Below are positions 62,356 through 64,000 of a stretch of DNA of 64,000 nt, piece by piece. Positions within the stretch are counted from its first letter, which is position 1. Each line of letters begins with the position of its first letter. The notes under the pieces are model-generated. The model did not search any database, was not told where the DNA came from, and worked only from the letters and a program-made list of their open reading frames with translations. This DNA comes from Lucinisca nassula (Eukaryota > Mollusca > Bivalvia > Lucinida > Lucinidae), in assembly GCA_963580285.1 (NCBI GenBank), contig OY757010.1:153514763-153578762 (forward strand), in the 5' to 3' direction. The translations under genes and the position numbers were made by a program.

Positions 62356-63365
62356 AAAAAGATTGGGTACAACATGGATGTTATACGACAGGCTGCATGC
62401 AAGGTAGTTAACCCTATCACGGTTGGCAACTTTGCTTCCCCCTTTAATTGCACGCCGGTGGGTCAGGCTTCAGATTCTATGACGGCTCCAACGTAAAGGC
62501 TTATTGAGAATTAGAGAGATCTAATTCAAGGTAATGTTGGTTGGTGCCTGATGCTCTGTCTCTGGTCGGGCCCATCGGAGTCTAACTGTTGGTTTTCTTT
62601 TGCTCCAGCATTTCAGTGGTTTCTTGCTGTCGAGTCCTCACCGTTGTCTCACCTCTGTGGTTCTTTGATTTTTTGTGTTCACGGAGATGTTGCACTGATG
62701 AGTTAGGAGGCCTTCATGCGGACTGAACAAATTATTTGTCTAAATCGCGACGGAAGTAAGGGCGAGGAATGTTGCCACGTAAAATCGATTTAAGCCCCCC
62801 AGTGGAAATCTTTCCACTGACCGTTCCAAGGCGGTTCTTCTGTCGCGGTTTATTTATTGTGTTGTTTGTTACTTACTGTGTGTATCACTTGTGTCTTTTT
62901 ATTTTGGGTGGCCATATGGCCATTTTGTGGGAAAGTAACTGTCCTTATGGCCTTCCTTTGTTTAGGTTTCCATTATGGTCTGGTCGCTTAATGTTTGTGT
63001 TTCTTTCCCTTTGGTGTCTTTGATGGGTGGAATAAGTTAATTGTATCGATTCCTGACCTTTGTTTTACTTCTACTTTCCTCTCCTTCTGACACACAGAAA
63101 TGTGCCAAAGAAGAAAATGAATGACTAGCTCAATTGACAAATATATCTTACTCCTGACAAATCAAAGTCGTCTGGAGTAGTTGTAATCAGGGAAATCTAG
63201 CACAGCAGCATTTTTGCTTTATTACCTTGAATGACATTATTTCATCTGAAGACATCAAACAGCAATAACATTTTGACAGTTCGGCTGTGTGTTGAGAGGA
63301 CAGTTGGGCTGTGTGTTGAGAGAAACTATTTTAGCCATTTGCGAACAACAAATGTGCAGATCATT

Positions 63366-63570
63366 GTTTTATGTTTTGGTTTTACAGCCTTTTCAAGATT
63401 ATTTCACTCATATCGAGCCGATCATTAATCAGAGGTGGGCGAAAACCGGAGTACCCGGAGAAAAACTACCTGACCTTCCGTTGCAGAATGTTGCATCTCA
63501 CATGTGACCCGAGGCAGGCTCGAACTCACATCGGTGAGAGACCACCTAATGACTAAGAGTCAGCGGTCTT
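63366..63570 (-). mobile_element. SINE-3, 5'-truncated
   Basis: Minus-strand copy from the TTTTGGTTTTACAGCC tail to AGAGTCAGCGGTCTTC. The first part of the tRNA head (including box A) is lost exactly where the next element begins. Confidence 0.85.
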
Positions 63571-64000
63571 CAGGGGCGTAGCCAGGCAAATGTTGAAGTT
63601 GAAGCCCACGCCGAAGGCGTGGGTCGAGTGCCGAAGGCACGAGTGGGGGAGAGCACGAGAGGGGGATTACCCCCTCTCGTTGGTGGGGGTCCGAAGACAG
63701 ATTTTACTTCTCGTGACGACAATATACCCAGTCAAATGTGCAGCATCACCTTGGAAAGCATCAACTCTTATCTGTATTATTTGAGACGACACATTAGAAG
63801 GAAACTTTTGCAATTCTCTTATGAATGTTCTACAGCAATTTACATAGATAAAACCATGACTTGCAGGCTGCAAGTCATGGTTTTAGCTCCGTAAATTGCT
63901 GTAGAACATGGATAGCCTGCAAGTCATGGTTTTAGCGCTGTAAATTGCTGTAGAACATGGATAATCTTAAAGCTTCCTTAAGGTCTACTGTACACGTCTA
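63571..64000 (+). mobile_element. End of a DNA transposon running off the window
   Basis: Begins CAGGGGCGTAGCCAGGCAAA, a terminus-like sequence common in cut-and-paste elements. It is followed by CCGAAGGCGTGGGTCGAGTG, CCGAAGGCACGAGTGGGGGA and a CGAGAGGGGGATTACCCCCTCTCG palindrome (two landmark halves), the style of terminal region seen in several DNA-transposon superfamilies. The superfamily is not determined and the other end is outside the window. Confidence 0.5.
63826..63963. repeat. Palindrome plus extra arm copy
   Basis: TTCTACAGCAATTTACATAG, AAAACCATGACTTGCAG and their complements form a perfect hairpin centred at ~63,872. The right arm (GCAAGTCATGGTTTTAG, TAAATTGCTGTAGAACATGG) is then repeated once more in direct orientation. 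Confidence 0.85.

Larger units (their letters stand above)
60617..63078 (+). mobile_element. PLE copy 2, 5'-truncated
   Basis: Plus-strand copy, about 95% similar to copy 1 by eye. It starts at GCCAGTCATGTAATTACTGA (within the pre-RT region), continues through the RT gene and the complete 3' module, and ends GACCTTTGTTTTACTTCTAC. No 5' pseudo-LTR. It lies 75 bp after an Hpn-A element. Confidence 0.9.

Overview
This 64 kb window is eukaryotic, intergenic or intronic DNA that consists almost entirely of transposable elements and their debris. I found no convincing host gene, rRNA or genuine tRNA. The repeat mix points to a marine invertebrate, most likely a bivalve mollusc: Penelope-like elements with a GIY-YIG-type region ahead of the reverse transcriptase (RT), a CR1/L2-like LINE, several tRNA-derived SINE families, many palindromic MITEs, CA/GT microsatellites and roughly 150-bp tandem arrays. 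That assignment is an inference and no species-diagnostic gene is present.

Layout. 0-5 kb: a LINE RT relic broken by two SINEs, palindromic MITEs and a 27-bp minisatellite that stays open in one frame. 5.5-9.2 kb: a nearly complete but dead LINE on the minus strand whose N-terminus carries a perfect 2A-type motif (DVEKNPGP). 9.3-22 kb: dense MITEs, often nested, with SINEs, several flanked by clear target-site duplications (TSDs). 22.2-27.0 kb: a block of about 1.55 kb present twice in direct orientation. 28.1-32.7 kb: a Penelope-like retroelement (PLE copy 1, minus strand) flanked by 519-bp direct repeats. 33-60 kb: more palindromic MITEs, four tandem arrays, many solo copies of the PLE 3' module, a mariner transposase relic and a short PLE fragment. 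60.6-63.1 kb: PLE copy 2, 5'-truncated. The last 430 bp hold the end of another DNA transposon and a palindrome.

How the parts relate. The autonomous-type elements (LINE, two PLE lineages, mariner) are all broken. The non-autonomous families (SINE-1 to SINE-5; MITE families here named Hpn-A, Hpn-B, Hpn-C, D, F, G, H, L, M) depend on enzymes not encoded intact here. The two most striking patterns are (1) one hairpin sequence (GTTAGAACCGCCTC and its complement) sitting inside MITE families whose terminal repeats are unrelated, about twenty times in 64 kb, and (2) insertions and truncation breakpoints falling repeatedly at or near the centres of palindromes. Family names are local labels for this report. 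Boundaries were read by eye and may be off by several bases; percentages are estimates by eye.
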